A stretch of DNA of 64,000 nucleotides from Euonymus europaeus (lineage: Eukaryota; Streptophyta; Magnoliopsida; Celastrales; Celastraceae), in contig OY756957.1 of assembly GCA_963580455.1 (NCBI GenBank), positions 26,752,501 through 26,816,500 of the forward strand, read 5' to 3'. Made by a program: the position numbers and the translations under genes. The notes under the pieces were generated by a model. It saw only the letters and a program-made list of their open reading frames with translations, searched no databases and was not told the origin of the DNA. Below, piece after piece: positions 20,836 to 32,546 of this stretch (its first letter is position 1; every line of letters starts with the position of its first letter).

Positions 20836-21296
20836 AATGAATCAAACTCCAACGGCAAGCACAATAATTTATGACAATTAGGGATAAATGAAACTATAAA
20901 CTTGTATGCATTTCCAAACTAAATGTCACCAACTTTGAACACCCTTTTGTAAAACAAGTTCATAAAAATGACATAAAACAAACAGCAAATGGCAATAACA
21001 ATCATTATCCATAGTCAATACTATATGAGTCAAAATTGGCCAAACTACGAAAGTACCAAATAACATAACCAACAATATTATACCTCCTTGCTCCCACCCA
21101 ATGCAAAGCCATTTTAAGCCTCCTGAACCCCAAGAGAAAAGCTTACTCATACGTAGCTTATGAGTGTAATTATTGCACATTCATGAAATCATGTTGTTTC
21201 CCTTTCTTCTCAATATAATACAATACAATATGCACGCACATCTTGCATGCTCAAAGAATGACCTACCATACGAATGTTCTATGATACATTAAGACC

Positions 21297-24200
21297 TCAT
21301 GCTGCTGCAGACTGTTTGTCGTCATGGTCTTCAAGATTCAGAGCCTGAAGTAGTTTTGGCCACGTTTCTGGTATTCCTCCTGGAAGCTCAAACTCTAGCA
21401 ACTTTCCACGAATGCAGTAGAACTCCTCCACAGGTTGACTCTACAGGAAAAGGACTGGTTTGTAATGCGGAACCAATTGAACCATAGCAAAAGATCGATA
21501 TTATCATTAAGGTAGAAAAGAAACAAAGGCCATGTAGCAATTCAATATCAACCAGAAATAGAATCCCTGACATATAGCCATGCTATAAGCACCTTTAACC
21601 AGGAGGTCCCACATCTATATCAACCCATGGTTATGGGGTCTAAAGGTTCTACTTTAGAAAGTAGAAAACATTGCACAGTCCGTGGCATCACACGGCAGAC
21701 GAAAATATATATATATATTTTTTTTGGAGTCCACCTTGAAGGAAAATATCAAATGCAATGCAATGATATTGAATCATACAAAAAGAGAAACCAAGAAAAG
21801 AAGAAGATAAAAATAAAAAATAAAAACCTTTTTTTCTTTTCAGAGTGGTCGGGTGGAAACTAGAAAGGGGGAGAACATGCAACCGCAGTTCTAGAAAGAT
21901 ATTGGCATCTACTAATGGACACAGTGCAGTAAAATTTCTTGGAGCCAATTGCAAACAAAAAAATTTCAAGGTTCCAATTTACTTTGCCAAATCACAATTC
22001 AAATGCCTTGACTTTTGTTGCCAGGTCTGAGTCGCATAGAAACTATGCCAAACACGCTTTTATACTGAAAGAAAAAAAATCAACCGCCAAACTGTACCTG
22101 CGAATCATAAAAAAAAAAAAAAATTGGACAAGACTAGCATTACAGGCCTTGAATTTCAAATATTAAGAGTTAGGTCACTCTTTCTTCAAGCAAGTGAAAA
22201 CGATGGACAATCCATGTAAGCAAAGAATCCAAAACATTAAATTCCAACAGACCATAAGTATCCTAGATAATAATAAAAAAAAGTAACTGATTCTTGTCCT
22301 TGATCGAAAAAGAGCTCAAGAATTACTGAAATGACAAACAGATAAGCAACATTCAGAGATAAAAGAGAAATACCATCTCATTGTATATACGAAGTCGTTC
22401 CTTAACAACAACTTCGGTATCATCAGATCGTGTGATAAGCTTTGATGCACAATGTGGAGGGGGGAGAAGTGGTGGCATATATATACCAGGGCTCCCATTC
22501 CCATCCTTGAGGTCAATACACGCAACATTATAGTTTCCTCCACACTCACTACAAATCCGTCTTCCAAGGCATTTTGCAAGCAATGCTTCTTCCCGAAGCT
22601 TTAAATTAATCACTAAGTCAATGTTTGTAACTCCCTCTAATATTTCCTGGAAGAAAAAGCAGTGCAAAAAATCAAATGCAAGTAAAGGACTTGAATACTA
22701 GTAACCCCGTAAGTCCATTTAGTAAAAGAAAAAATTAATAAATAAAGAACACATTTCATCAATACCATATTTTTCTCAGGCTTGGTAATAATAAAAACTA
22801 TTGAGTCCAAATAAAGGTGTACTACCAGTGAGACAGTTTTCAATAATTCACCATTTCACAATCTGATGACTGACATTATAGTATTTAACAACAAGTTTTC
22901 CTCCACGGAAATCTCTACTGTAAAGCGGTTGTTCAAGGGAGTTCTATTTTTTCTAAAGAATTCAAGCAGTTTGGAGTAGGTCAAATGCTCGGGACAAGGG
23001 AAGAAGGGAAGAGGAATAGTTCAAGCCTGATTGACCCAAGCAGGAATTCATATAGTCTAATTCAAAAAAAAAAAAAAAATTGATTACTGAAAACTCTAGC
23101 TGAGTAGCAGCTTCTTATGTGGAAAGGTACATATTCCAAAATCAAAGCCGTTCCTTAGGATCATGACCTGAGGTTGGAGCTTTTCCTGCTGAGTGTTCCT
23201 CGGCCGCCCAATATGCGGGACAGACCTGAGCCCGTTAATTTGCTCGAAGTAACGCACTGAGTTTTCCCATAGGTGCATATGCTTTGGCAGCAAACCACGG
23301 AACTGAACAGAAAAGATCCAACCCAAGGAAAGTCTTGCTTAAACTAGTCTGGATTCCATCCATAACTCAGTTTAATTCTAGTTCAAAACATAGGGAAATG
23401 AAGTAGGTTAGATTGTTTCTTTCTCCATTAGAAACTAAACCGAACCATGTTGCTTCTCTTAGACTAGTGAATCAGTGATCATTATTCCCTCTTTCCATTC
23501 CATTTGTAAACACTTAAAATAAAAAAAGGAATAATTATAATATAAAGCATGTAATACTTAAACGAGACAAAATTATGTTTCAACATTCCAGCAACAGATC
23601 ACAGTGCTTACAGCTTGTCTTATGGTCCGAGGGAAACCATCAAGGATAAATCCCGATTCACCCTTTGCCTCACCAGCTTCAAGACGCTTTGACAGTAAAT
23701 TTATTATAATTTCATCAGATACCAATTTCCCTTGGTTAACAATATCTGCAAGCTGCCAAAAACATAGACATGTATATAAATATTAAAAAATGTAACTGAA
23801 GTTAAGACGAAAGGAAAGGAATAACCCCCCTAAAGTTTCGCATATTCATGAGTTCAAACTTGGAAGACATAATTTCATTGACCAGCATGGCTTTTCCTTA
23901 GTAGGTATTTAACAAAAAACATGTTGAAATGTTACCAGACTCAATAGGTTACAAGCAACCTATACTGCAACCATAAACATTTGAATCTGAAAAGAAAAAA
24001 AAAATCAGAAGCCAATACAGGACAAGTTGACTTCAAAGTTGTCGTAGCCATTTTTAATCCCTTTACAAATTCATCAGAACCTTTTCTGCAAATAACCAAG
24101 AGAAAAATCTTGGGGGTGGCAAGACTGACCAGCCCAATCACCATAAGAAGTTATCTGCCAGACTTCATTAGACTTGGTATGTGATGATGACATGATATAC

Positions 24201-25267
24201 ATGTCAAAAACTGTTGTTTATAGAAGCTGACTAAAATTGGAGAAAGTTCACAGTTTCACACGCTATTGCCATGTCCCAACCCACACCACATGGAATGAAT
24301 AACTGGTTTAAAGAAGGCACAGAACTGCTTCAGGAGTCACAATAAGCTCAGCACGGCTATAGAGAAGAGCTCATAAACCCCAGCTTGGCCTGGCCTACAG
24401 TATAGAATCTAGTCCCTTTATAACTGCCTATGCATGACCCAGATAAGGAACCCGTCCCCACACAGACACTACAGAACGAGAAAAAGAAAATGAAAGTAGC
24501 CATCACTTATCAAGACATATTCCAATAATGAAAGTTCCAAGCGAAATTTTAGACCACCAGCTAAACATACTGGTACTGGTACCGGTACCTTCACATGGAA
24601 ATTATTATTCCGGTTGATCCCTTCAAAATGATTAATAACATTATAAAACGAAGATATGCCCAAGTTAAAATGTTATTCTAGAGAAACCACCACCCAATTA
24701 TCTCTTACCAGAGAGTAGCTGCACTACTTTGCGTAGCTTTACTAGCATACACACTAGCTAATCTGATTGCTAAAGTACCAATCAAATTAAACTCAACAAA
24801 AAAGAGTCCTTATCTACCATTCACGTCAAAGGAAAGAATTAACAAACATGTCATTCATCAACACTAATGTGCAAAACAAATTCTCTAGAAATAAAACTTG
24901 AAAAAATAAAGCTTTGAAGTAACTCAAGAGAAAACATAAAGGGAATTGGTACCTGAGAGGAGAGAGGTCCCGAGGAAGAAAGCTCCTCCCGGACGAGATC
25001 GCCTGTAGCAATATGAGGAACATCTAGAAAATTGGAGAGCCGAGAGGCGTAGGTTCCTTTGCCAACGCCTGGACAGCCAAGGAAAACCCACTGAACACTC
25101 CTGCTCCTAGGTTCTCGCCGTAGCGGCAGAGGCTTAGTCTGGGCGAGCAGAGAAGCCGCCTTGAGGTCAGTTTCGGATCTTACCGCAGAAGAGAAGGCTC
25201 GACAAACGGAATCAGAGAAAGAAGATGTGCTCGGTCTGGAGCGCAAAATGCGACTGACGACCGCCAT
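21297..25267 (-). CDS. Adenylate kinase, organelle-targeted (At2g37250-like), 290 aa
   Basis: Catalyses ATP + AMP = 2 ADP and balances adenylates in plastids or mitochondria. Exons (high to low): 25267-24953, 23752-23612, 22646-22374, 21440-21297; GT-AG and all phase 0. The N-terminus [16 protein letters not shown]...[11 protein letters not shown] is Arg/Ser-rich and poor in acidic residues, as in a transit peptide of about 50 residues. Then follow [20 protein letters not shown] with the P-loop at 64-72, the AMP-binding part ([12 protein letters not shown]), DGFPRT at 143-148, the LID region [12 protein letters not shown] with Cys pairs that could bind zinc, and [14 protein letters not shown]. 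It matches remembered At2g37250 (284 aa) along its length. An in-frame ATG at 25351 would add 28 residues to the presequence. An intronless 3' end gives ...DDKQSAAA. Confidence 0.95.
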
Positions 25268-26381
25268 GGTAGGAGGCCACAAAGGAGGTTTAAGAAGGAC
25301 GGAAAGGGTAAGCAAACGACTGAAAAGATGGCGCAATGTAGAATTTATCAAGTTTTTTACTTTTTAGGGAAGTTGAAGAGTTTTTGAGGAACGTGATGCT
25401 AAAGCTGACGGTGAAAGCAAGGCCACGAGCCTTTTTTTTCCTCAGCGTTTTCTTAAACACGGTAGTCCAATCAGATAGGTCCAGGTCAGCTAATCTTTTA
25501 GTTTGAAATGTCAACAGAATGAACGTGAATTCTATGCTACAACATTTTAATGAATTTATAATTATTATTTTTTTGGCGATTAACATTTAAACAACTTTGT
25601 TTAGACTTCACAGTTGACCAAAATCTTTTTCCAAGAGTAAAAGAAATATCGCCATAATAATTAACATTCTCCAATTTAAGCCACAATTGTGAACAAAATT
25701 ATTGAAATCAAACAGTGCATAAACCCACAACCATACTATCTTTGTTTCAAAATAACTGTCTTTTAAAATTTTTACACAAGGATTAAGGAAGTTATTAAAT
25801 GACACTAATTCTAATAAAAATCAATATATTTGACTAAAATATCCTTATTAATTACCTTTAAAAAGATGAAAAATTAATTAATGTGAGTACTTATTAAGCT
25901 TTTAGTGGAAAAAAAAGAGAGCAAATTTTTAAAAAATATATTAATTATGCTTTTAAATTTATAAAACTATAGATATTTTGAAACAAGCTAAAGTATCTCG
26001 TGCGTATAGCCACCTCAGTGTGAACTAGCTTCATCAGCGGGTGGTATAAGCTTTTACACTCCCAACAAAATCCCCAACCCCACATAACAAAGAAAGAAAA
26101 AAAAATTAACATGCATGATATGACTGTACATGTTATCTATATTTGGCTTGACCTTTCAGTCTCGAATGAAACATTCCAATGTAAACAAACCCGCGCAAAC
26201 ATCGTGAAACAGAATCAAAAAAGAAAGAAGGGAAAGCTCAATAAAACACAAAATCACATCACAATAGATTAGAGAGAGAGAGAGGGGATACATAACATCA
26301 CTAGTTCACTAACATCCAACAAATTGAACGTACACTATAAACTACATTCCCTCAATACATTATACAGAGTCAGTCGTTCAG
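25268..26381. other. Intergenic space between adenylate kinase and TON1 genes
   Basis: Both genes run leftward, so this holds the adenylate kinase promoter and leader (about 25268-25500) and the TON1 3' UTR (about 26041-26381). The middle is AT-rich with no recognised element. Confidence 0.6.
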
Positions 26382-29300
26382 CTACATATGATCAACCCTG
26401 ACATCATCGTCACTAGCTCCATCCCCAGCACGCCTGCACCACATCTACTAGATTAGCTGACATCTAGCTAAGCAAATGAGGAAACATCCCATGACATTGA
26501 GTCAAGTCATAATTCAAACAAGTTACGATTGCAACTGCTAGGAAATAACACACGTTTTACTATATGATATTACGTAAACAATTTAGGACGGCATCCAATT
26601 ACCCATATCTAATTTTGTTACTTCTACTAACTATATCCATAAGTAAACTAAATCTTTCTCAAATGTGAGGGGAGAGACAGAAGACAACAAGTTTCTTGAA
26701 ACATATTCTCATTATAAACGAAACATGCACATACAAATGCAGTGAGGCAAATTATTGGACTGTATTCTAGAAAACAGCTTCCACCATAAAGTGTGTTTGG
26801 ATATTGTTTTCGTTTCTAATAATTAAAAACGATTTTGAGTATAGTTTTCAAAAATAGTTTTTAAAATAAATGAAGTGTTAAAAATTCATTTGGCTTATGT
26901 TATTTGTAAACAGTTTTCTAAATAAAAAAATACAAAGTTTAGACATAAAAAAAAGATTGGTTATATAATATAACAAGGATAGTAATGAACAATGACGAAA
27001 AGTAGATCAAGTAAATTTGGAGAGATAATGGAGAAGAGACAAGGGAGGGAAGAGTTGGAGAGAGAAGGGAGAGAGTAACAACTAATGAGAAAGGGAGGAA
27101 GAAGTAGAGCAAGAGGAAAAAAATGAATTTCAATGTATTTACAAAAATTTCACCAATCCATTTTCAAAGTTCTTCAAAACATGATTTAGTTGTTTTCAAT
27201 TTTCTATTTTCAAAAACACAACTATGAAAAACTGTTTTCAAAAACTTTAACACTCAAATAAATTTTCATCCAGTTTTCTATTTTGAAAAATAAAAAACAA
27301 TTTTGGAAACATGTTCCAAACACACTAGTCTCCAAAGAAGTTGTGGAAATCAGCCACAAACTTCTTTTCTTCAACTATTTAACATATATCATATGATTCT
27401 GAGCCATGTCAAGTATCCAGTTTCCCAAGTAAATAACAGATCCTCACATAATAGTAATAATAATATATTAAAAATTTCTATTGTAGCTGAGTTTAAGAAA
27501 CAAACCGCCATGATGAAGTTAGATTCCGAGCTTTCCTGTCCAGCTGAAGGTTTTCCAGGGCAGCTGAAGCTCGAACGACATCCTCTGGGAGCTCATCACT
27601 ATCATATCTCCAATTGTATTCATCTTTCCTGTAACCAGACATGGAGGATTCTGCTCTTCGATCTATAGGGTAGAAAGAAACAGATAATAATTACATAAAG
27701 CATGTAGATAACTGAGAAATTAAAATATCGCAATAACACTCACCAGATGCCTGGGAAGAAGAAGCCGGCCTGGCATTAAAGAAAAGCGTACAAACATAAG
27801 CCACAATTCAATCATAATTACAAAGAAGGCACAAAGGGGACTTTGACCACAGGCTTGGGCAGGAAGAAAGAGAGAGCGCGAGTATGGGTGTGTGTATGAG
27901 TGTATGAATGGTTCAGCACCTTCCTAAAGGAGGTAATCCGCCAGCGACAAAAGATGATGATGGTCTTCGAATATTCCGGGATTCTAAATTAGAAACAGAC
28001 TCAGACTTGCCTGTACCCCTTGTCTGAGTTAAATTCTGTCAAAAACATGTTTGAAATGATAATCAATAATTTCCTGCATGAACAGAATTTATGCAAAGAG
28101 AAACAGCAAAGCATCAAAAAGTGGAAATGACTGCTCAACGAATTATAATCGTTAAAATTTCAGGCTTCTAGACAATTCGAATTTAGAATGCCCAATCTCA
28201 AAACCATGCATGGTATGAAATTCAAAGAAATGAACCATTTCTCAAATAGACATAAAACAAAAAACATCAGCGCACAATGCTTAGTCCAATTACAGTGATA
28301 TATGATTGACAGACTCATCTTCCATTTTATAAAGAGTGCATCTGTTAGTGAGTTGATAGGATCTCTTCTGAAAGTTAGACATGGTACATTATAAAACATA
28401 CAAGCCCATGTTATTCGCTTTTCATTCTTAAACACACAAGCTAAGCAACAGTACATCATCTAACAACATTATTAAAATCAAAACAAATTACCAATTTGGG
28501 GCTTCTAAAATGACAGAATTGTGAAATCTGATCCCTTTAAAAAAATATTCAACTAGAAAATATTTAAACAGAAAAGAAGTCAGAGCTCAAACCTCAAATT
28601 TCAAAAACCCTTCCAAAACATCCAAAAGAAGTGGACCACTGTCTCCATTTCTATTAAGATCATATCCATTCTTGCTACTGAATTCCTTCAACTCGGCTTT
28701 CCAAAAATCTTTTGGCTGCATATAAAATAAGTTTACGTAAGAGGAGAAATAATAGTAACTTAAAAAAGGATATTACGTTTTTTTCTGGAAGAAAACTAAA
28801 ATACATTGAAGAATTACTTGATTACCAAATTACACTCGGGCTGATAGACTTTTAATGTGTGATTAAGCTGACCCCAGTCCATGTATTCACATATTAATGC
28901 AGTAAGCAGCCTCCCTGCATTTTAAAAATGTCAATGTTCTTTGGAAATATTATGAAACAGGAAACACGAGTATAATGGAAAAAGTGAACCAATTACAATC
29001 CTAGGAAGCATACACAAACGGATTTTCACATATAAGAAACAATAACATATTTGGCGCTAATAATTTTAGGATTAAAAGGCCATTAGAAAGAGATTCAACA
29101 TTAGGAAAATATAAATACCTAGTCCTTATACGTTGATGACCAATACCATAAATCTGGACATGGTTCCAAAACAACGAAATTTATCACCTCAAAATAGAGA
29201 ACTGATCAAAGAAATCAGTATCATCAAACCAATCCACAAGGCTATTGATAGCAGTGTACTACATTAAAGATTCTTTTTTCCAGCAAAAAAGTTTCAAAGT

Positions 29301-30535
29301 GTAATATCACAGAAAAGAACAATTTAGGTGCATAAATTTTGTTTCCCCAGAAAAATGACGAGAAAAAACACCAAGGAACTTTGATATCAGAACTCATAGT
29401 AATTCACGCAAAATGACCCTTTCCGATCTATAAAAATCCAAAACAGGATTTTCAACATTGCCAAACTTACAAAACAAAGAAGAAAAATGCTAGGAAGTGT
29501 AGAGTGACCTGAGGGAGAAGCATGCAGTTGTTTTGCATGATCGTTGCAGCTACCCAACAAGGCAGGAGGTAAAGCTTCTTCCTTTTCAACTACACGGTCT
29601 TCCTCTTCAATTGCCTCGAACACACTTGCCCTCAGTTCAGCCTAGGGAGAACCAGAATATGAACAAAAGAGGAAAATAAAAGGATGAAATTAACTTATCT
29701 CCCAAGGGTACGAAATTGCATATCAAGCATAATATATTCAGGACTCAGGAGATTTAGAAACACGCTGCTAAGTGTGTTTTTAAAGTTGTCTTCCACAATT
29801 CTTAGTTGAAACTAGGAGGGTGGTTCCAAGCCTATTAGAATGCACTCACAATAAATTTACTCCATGAAACTAGTCAAGTGGTAAATTAGAATCCTAACAA
29901 TTTACAAATTTTTGACCACAACAAAATGAAAACGTGTCCAACTCCAATACTACACAGAACAGCAAAATTTACAAAACCCTAATTTTGAAATCTTAATGAA
30001 CAAGGTAAGTTTAAGCTTCAGTAGAGTGAAGACGTGTTTCTCATCTCCTAAAAAGATAAAATAACCGAGCAATGAACTCAAGGACTTGCTGATCCATGCA
30101 ACCATTTCTCTTAAGTCTTACCCTAATTCCATTCAAATTTTCCCTCAAGGATTCATAGCAAAAAAGTTAAGATCTGTTCATCGAAACCCCATAAGACGGA
30201 GAGAATAAATCCAAACACAAAAATCACGCACCGATCTACCACCAAAAAATGTGAAATAATCCATGAAATTTTTTAAAAAGTCTCCCACTTTTCTTCACAC
30301 GCGATCCGATATTTAACAAAAAAAATCTGAATTTGATTTATATATCTCTATTTCGCAGGAAAATTTCCAGGAAACCAAACAAGGGCTCTAAAGACGGACA
30401 ACAAATAGAGGGAAATAACAAAAATGGAGGTTTGGTTTAGGGTTTTACCCGGATCTTAGCGAGCACGCCTTTCTTCTCAAGAGTTCGCGTGACAAGAGTC
30501 TTGAGGTCCATCATCTCCCTCGTGTAATCATCCAT
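26382..30535 (-). CDS. TON1: TONNEAU1 (TON1) microtubule-organising protein, 260 aa
   Basis: TON1 proteins are related to the human centrosomal protein FOP. With TRM proteins and PP2A they organise cortical microtubules and the preprophase band that sets the plant division plane. Eight exons (high to low): 30535-30449, 29641-29509, 28914-28826, 28715-28593, 28035-27920, 27769-27744, 27662-27506, 26433-26382; GT-AG, phases agree and sum to 260 codons plus stop. MDDYTREMMDLKTLVTRTLE at the start, the LisH-like region (LLTALICEYMDWGQLNHTL, residues about 74-92) and PLLLDVLEGFLKFE are nearly identical to remembered Arabidopsis TON1a/b. The Ser/Arg-rich C-terminal half is more divergent and ends DDDVRVDHM. 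The sixth exon is only 26 bases. The 1072-base last intron contains a MITE-like element. Only one copy is present here, against a tandem pair in Arabidopsis. Confidence 0.96.
26791..27325. mobile_element. MITE-like element in the last TON1 intron
   Basis: About 535 bp with inverted ends: GTGTGTTTGG at 26791 and its complement CCAAACACAC ending at 27325. Inside, GTTTTC/AAAAAC-rich arms are partly complementary, around a purine-rich core near 26990-27120. No clear target duplication was seen, so family and exact limits are open. Confidence 0.55.
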
Positions 30536-31129
30536 TTTCGAATTGATTGTCACACTGGCTTCTCTCCGCTCTCTCTCACTTTCCTGTCTCTGGATGCTGA
30601 TAGCTTGATTTTGGAAGCCAGAGAGCCGATCGGAACGGGAAGGAAAGCAGTTAATAGTTGAAACAGGCGGGTTTAGTGAAAAAATCTGGGGTCCAGTGGA
30701 GCGCCTGGTTAGGGGTGGTAAAAAATTAAAAATTTATATTCGGGGTTAGATTTCTGTATGTATGTTGATATATTATTTTTGGACATATTTAATTGATTAT
30801 CTTCAGATTAATTTAAATTCGTATAAATTTATTAGATAATAATTCAATTAGTATTAGAATTCAGATAAATAAATCGAACAAAATATTTGTATTTAAACAC
30901 TAACTCAATTTTAAATCAAACAAAATTTATATGTTTAGACCCGAATTTCGAACATAAAATTTATATCTAAAGTTGATTTAATTTGAATCAAATAAATTTT
31001 TGTCACCCAAAGTGTGATGTGTTAACCATCAGCGACCACACCTCTCTTCCATGGTTTCGCGATCTAGGTGACGTTTGCTGATTTTCAAGCTGCAAAAGGG
31101 AGATGGTAATATGATCATCTGGTGAATTG

Positions 31130-31330
31130 ATGCAGTGAGCCCACCCACCTACAGGTCCAGCTTAGTTGGTTGATGGGTTGCTTCCTGTCAAAGGATGTCA
31201 AGGGTTCGAGTCTTGGCATAAACAACCCGCGTGGAAGATGGGTTGGTGGGGTGTACGGGCTGCAGCGTTGATGTAGTGGGCTAGGCCCTTAGGCTCAGGG
31301 ATGGATGTGGCCATGTCGCTGGGCTCGGGA
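31130..31330 (+). mobile_element. Possible tRNA-derived SINE
   Basis: An A-box-like CAGCTTAGTTGGTTGATGG (31158-31176) and a B-box-like GGGTTCGAGTC (31202-31212) lie 30-40 bases apart, as in tRNA-derived SINEs. They are followed by a G-rich body. No tRNA cloverleaf or target duplication was found. Confidence 0.4.
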
Positions 31331-32356
31331 TTGACAGCCATGCCACGACAGGGAGGACTTGTAGGTGGGTGGGCTCAGTGCATCATGAATCTTCCGAGAG
31401 TGCTCTCTACCTTCAAGTTGAGCCTCTAGGTCTCCAATTCGTTTGTTTTAACTAATCATACTCAGACTCGAGAATCTAACAAAATGGATTTATCAATGGC
31501 TCTAAGTTGTCTTCTCGCATTGATAAGCTTCTCTGTGATGGTTGCCTTGTTTTTATAAATCTAGGATTTTTTTGATACCATAGACAACGATCTTCTGCCT
31601 CTCCTCCTCATCCCGCTTTCTATCCGCCTACACTCTTCCATGCTCTTGACATACCTATCCCAAATATGGTGACTATTCTCTGTCATTCCCATGAATCCCT
31701 CTTAGATGCTATCACTCACCACACTAGAATCATCGTTCTTTGCTACTCTTTTGTGTACTCGAGCACTCTTTACATACCTGGAGCCAATCTACCTCTCCAA
31801 ATCATAATTTGCCTCATTTCCATTGGATACTTAGAAAGTAGACTCTTCTCCATTCCTTGCAGGGGCATGGGGACCAATCATGGGTGTCTAAGATCATGTA
31901 GTTTGCATCTCATCATTTTTCCATCCATCTTCATTCCTGCCTAAATTGAAAGACTACCCTTGAGTGCATCAACATGCCAGTTTGCCATAGGATGTTCATA
32001 GTTCATAAGGGGCATGCTTATGTAATCCAAGTTCATGTCCTGCCTTGAAATGTTATTTGCATGTTTTAAAGAACAATGATCTTGCGGATCATTCCTGCAA
32101 AAATGAAACTATTGTAACTGTATAATTATTTAAAAATGATTGTATATAAACCAAACAATTCATAAACAAATTACCTGATCTTGGATGGTGAATATACTTG
32201 GTTTGAATTGCATGCTTTTGTTTTTCAAATGGCTGTCCATTTTTTAACCCAGAGATGAAAGAGACATATCTACTTCCACATGCTTGATCATTTCTTGATT
32301 TATCCTACCTCTTCTAATAGCAAAGTCCTCCCAAACTCGCAACTAAAATCATAATC

Positions 32357-32546
32357 TATCTTGACTTGTTCCAACACTTGAGTCAGTACTATTTTTTACT
32401 CAAGCTTTAAACAAATAAATATAATAAATACCATCATTCAATTCCCAATTTGATAGCCTATCTTGACTTGTTCCAACGCTCGAGTCTATACTATTTTTTA
32501 CTCAAGCTTTAAACAAATAAATATCATCATTCAATTCCCAATTTGG
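32357..32546. repeat. Imperfect tandem duplication, period about 102 bp
   Basis: TATCTTGACTTGTTCCAAC at 32357 recurs at 32459; the two copies agree over almost the whole unit (TTTTTTACTCAAGCTTTAAA..., ATTCAATTCCCAATTTG), the second lacking about 13 bases. No gene is associated. Confidence 0.9.

Larger units (their letters stand above)
18349..21296. other. Intergenic space upstream of the PBL7-like gene
   Basis: The first about 130 bases hold the kinase leader, pyrimidine-rich on the coding strand. The rest is AT-rich. A probable DNA transposon (20047-20681) and a degenerate tandem repeat (20695-20835) lie near the right end, followed by the presumed 3' UTR of the adenylate kinase gene. I see no coding sequence. 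Confidence 0.6.

Noticed and set aside
24851..25351. 166-codon frame as a complete adenylate kinase
   Set aside because: It reads past the donor at 24952 into the intron; the kinase is completed by three further exons.
31158..31213. Possible tRNA gene
   Set aside because: Has A- and B-box-like motifs but no acceptor stem, anticodon arm or cloverleaf; better explained as a SINE-like sequence.
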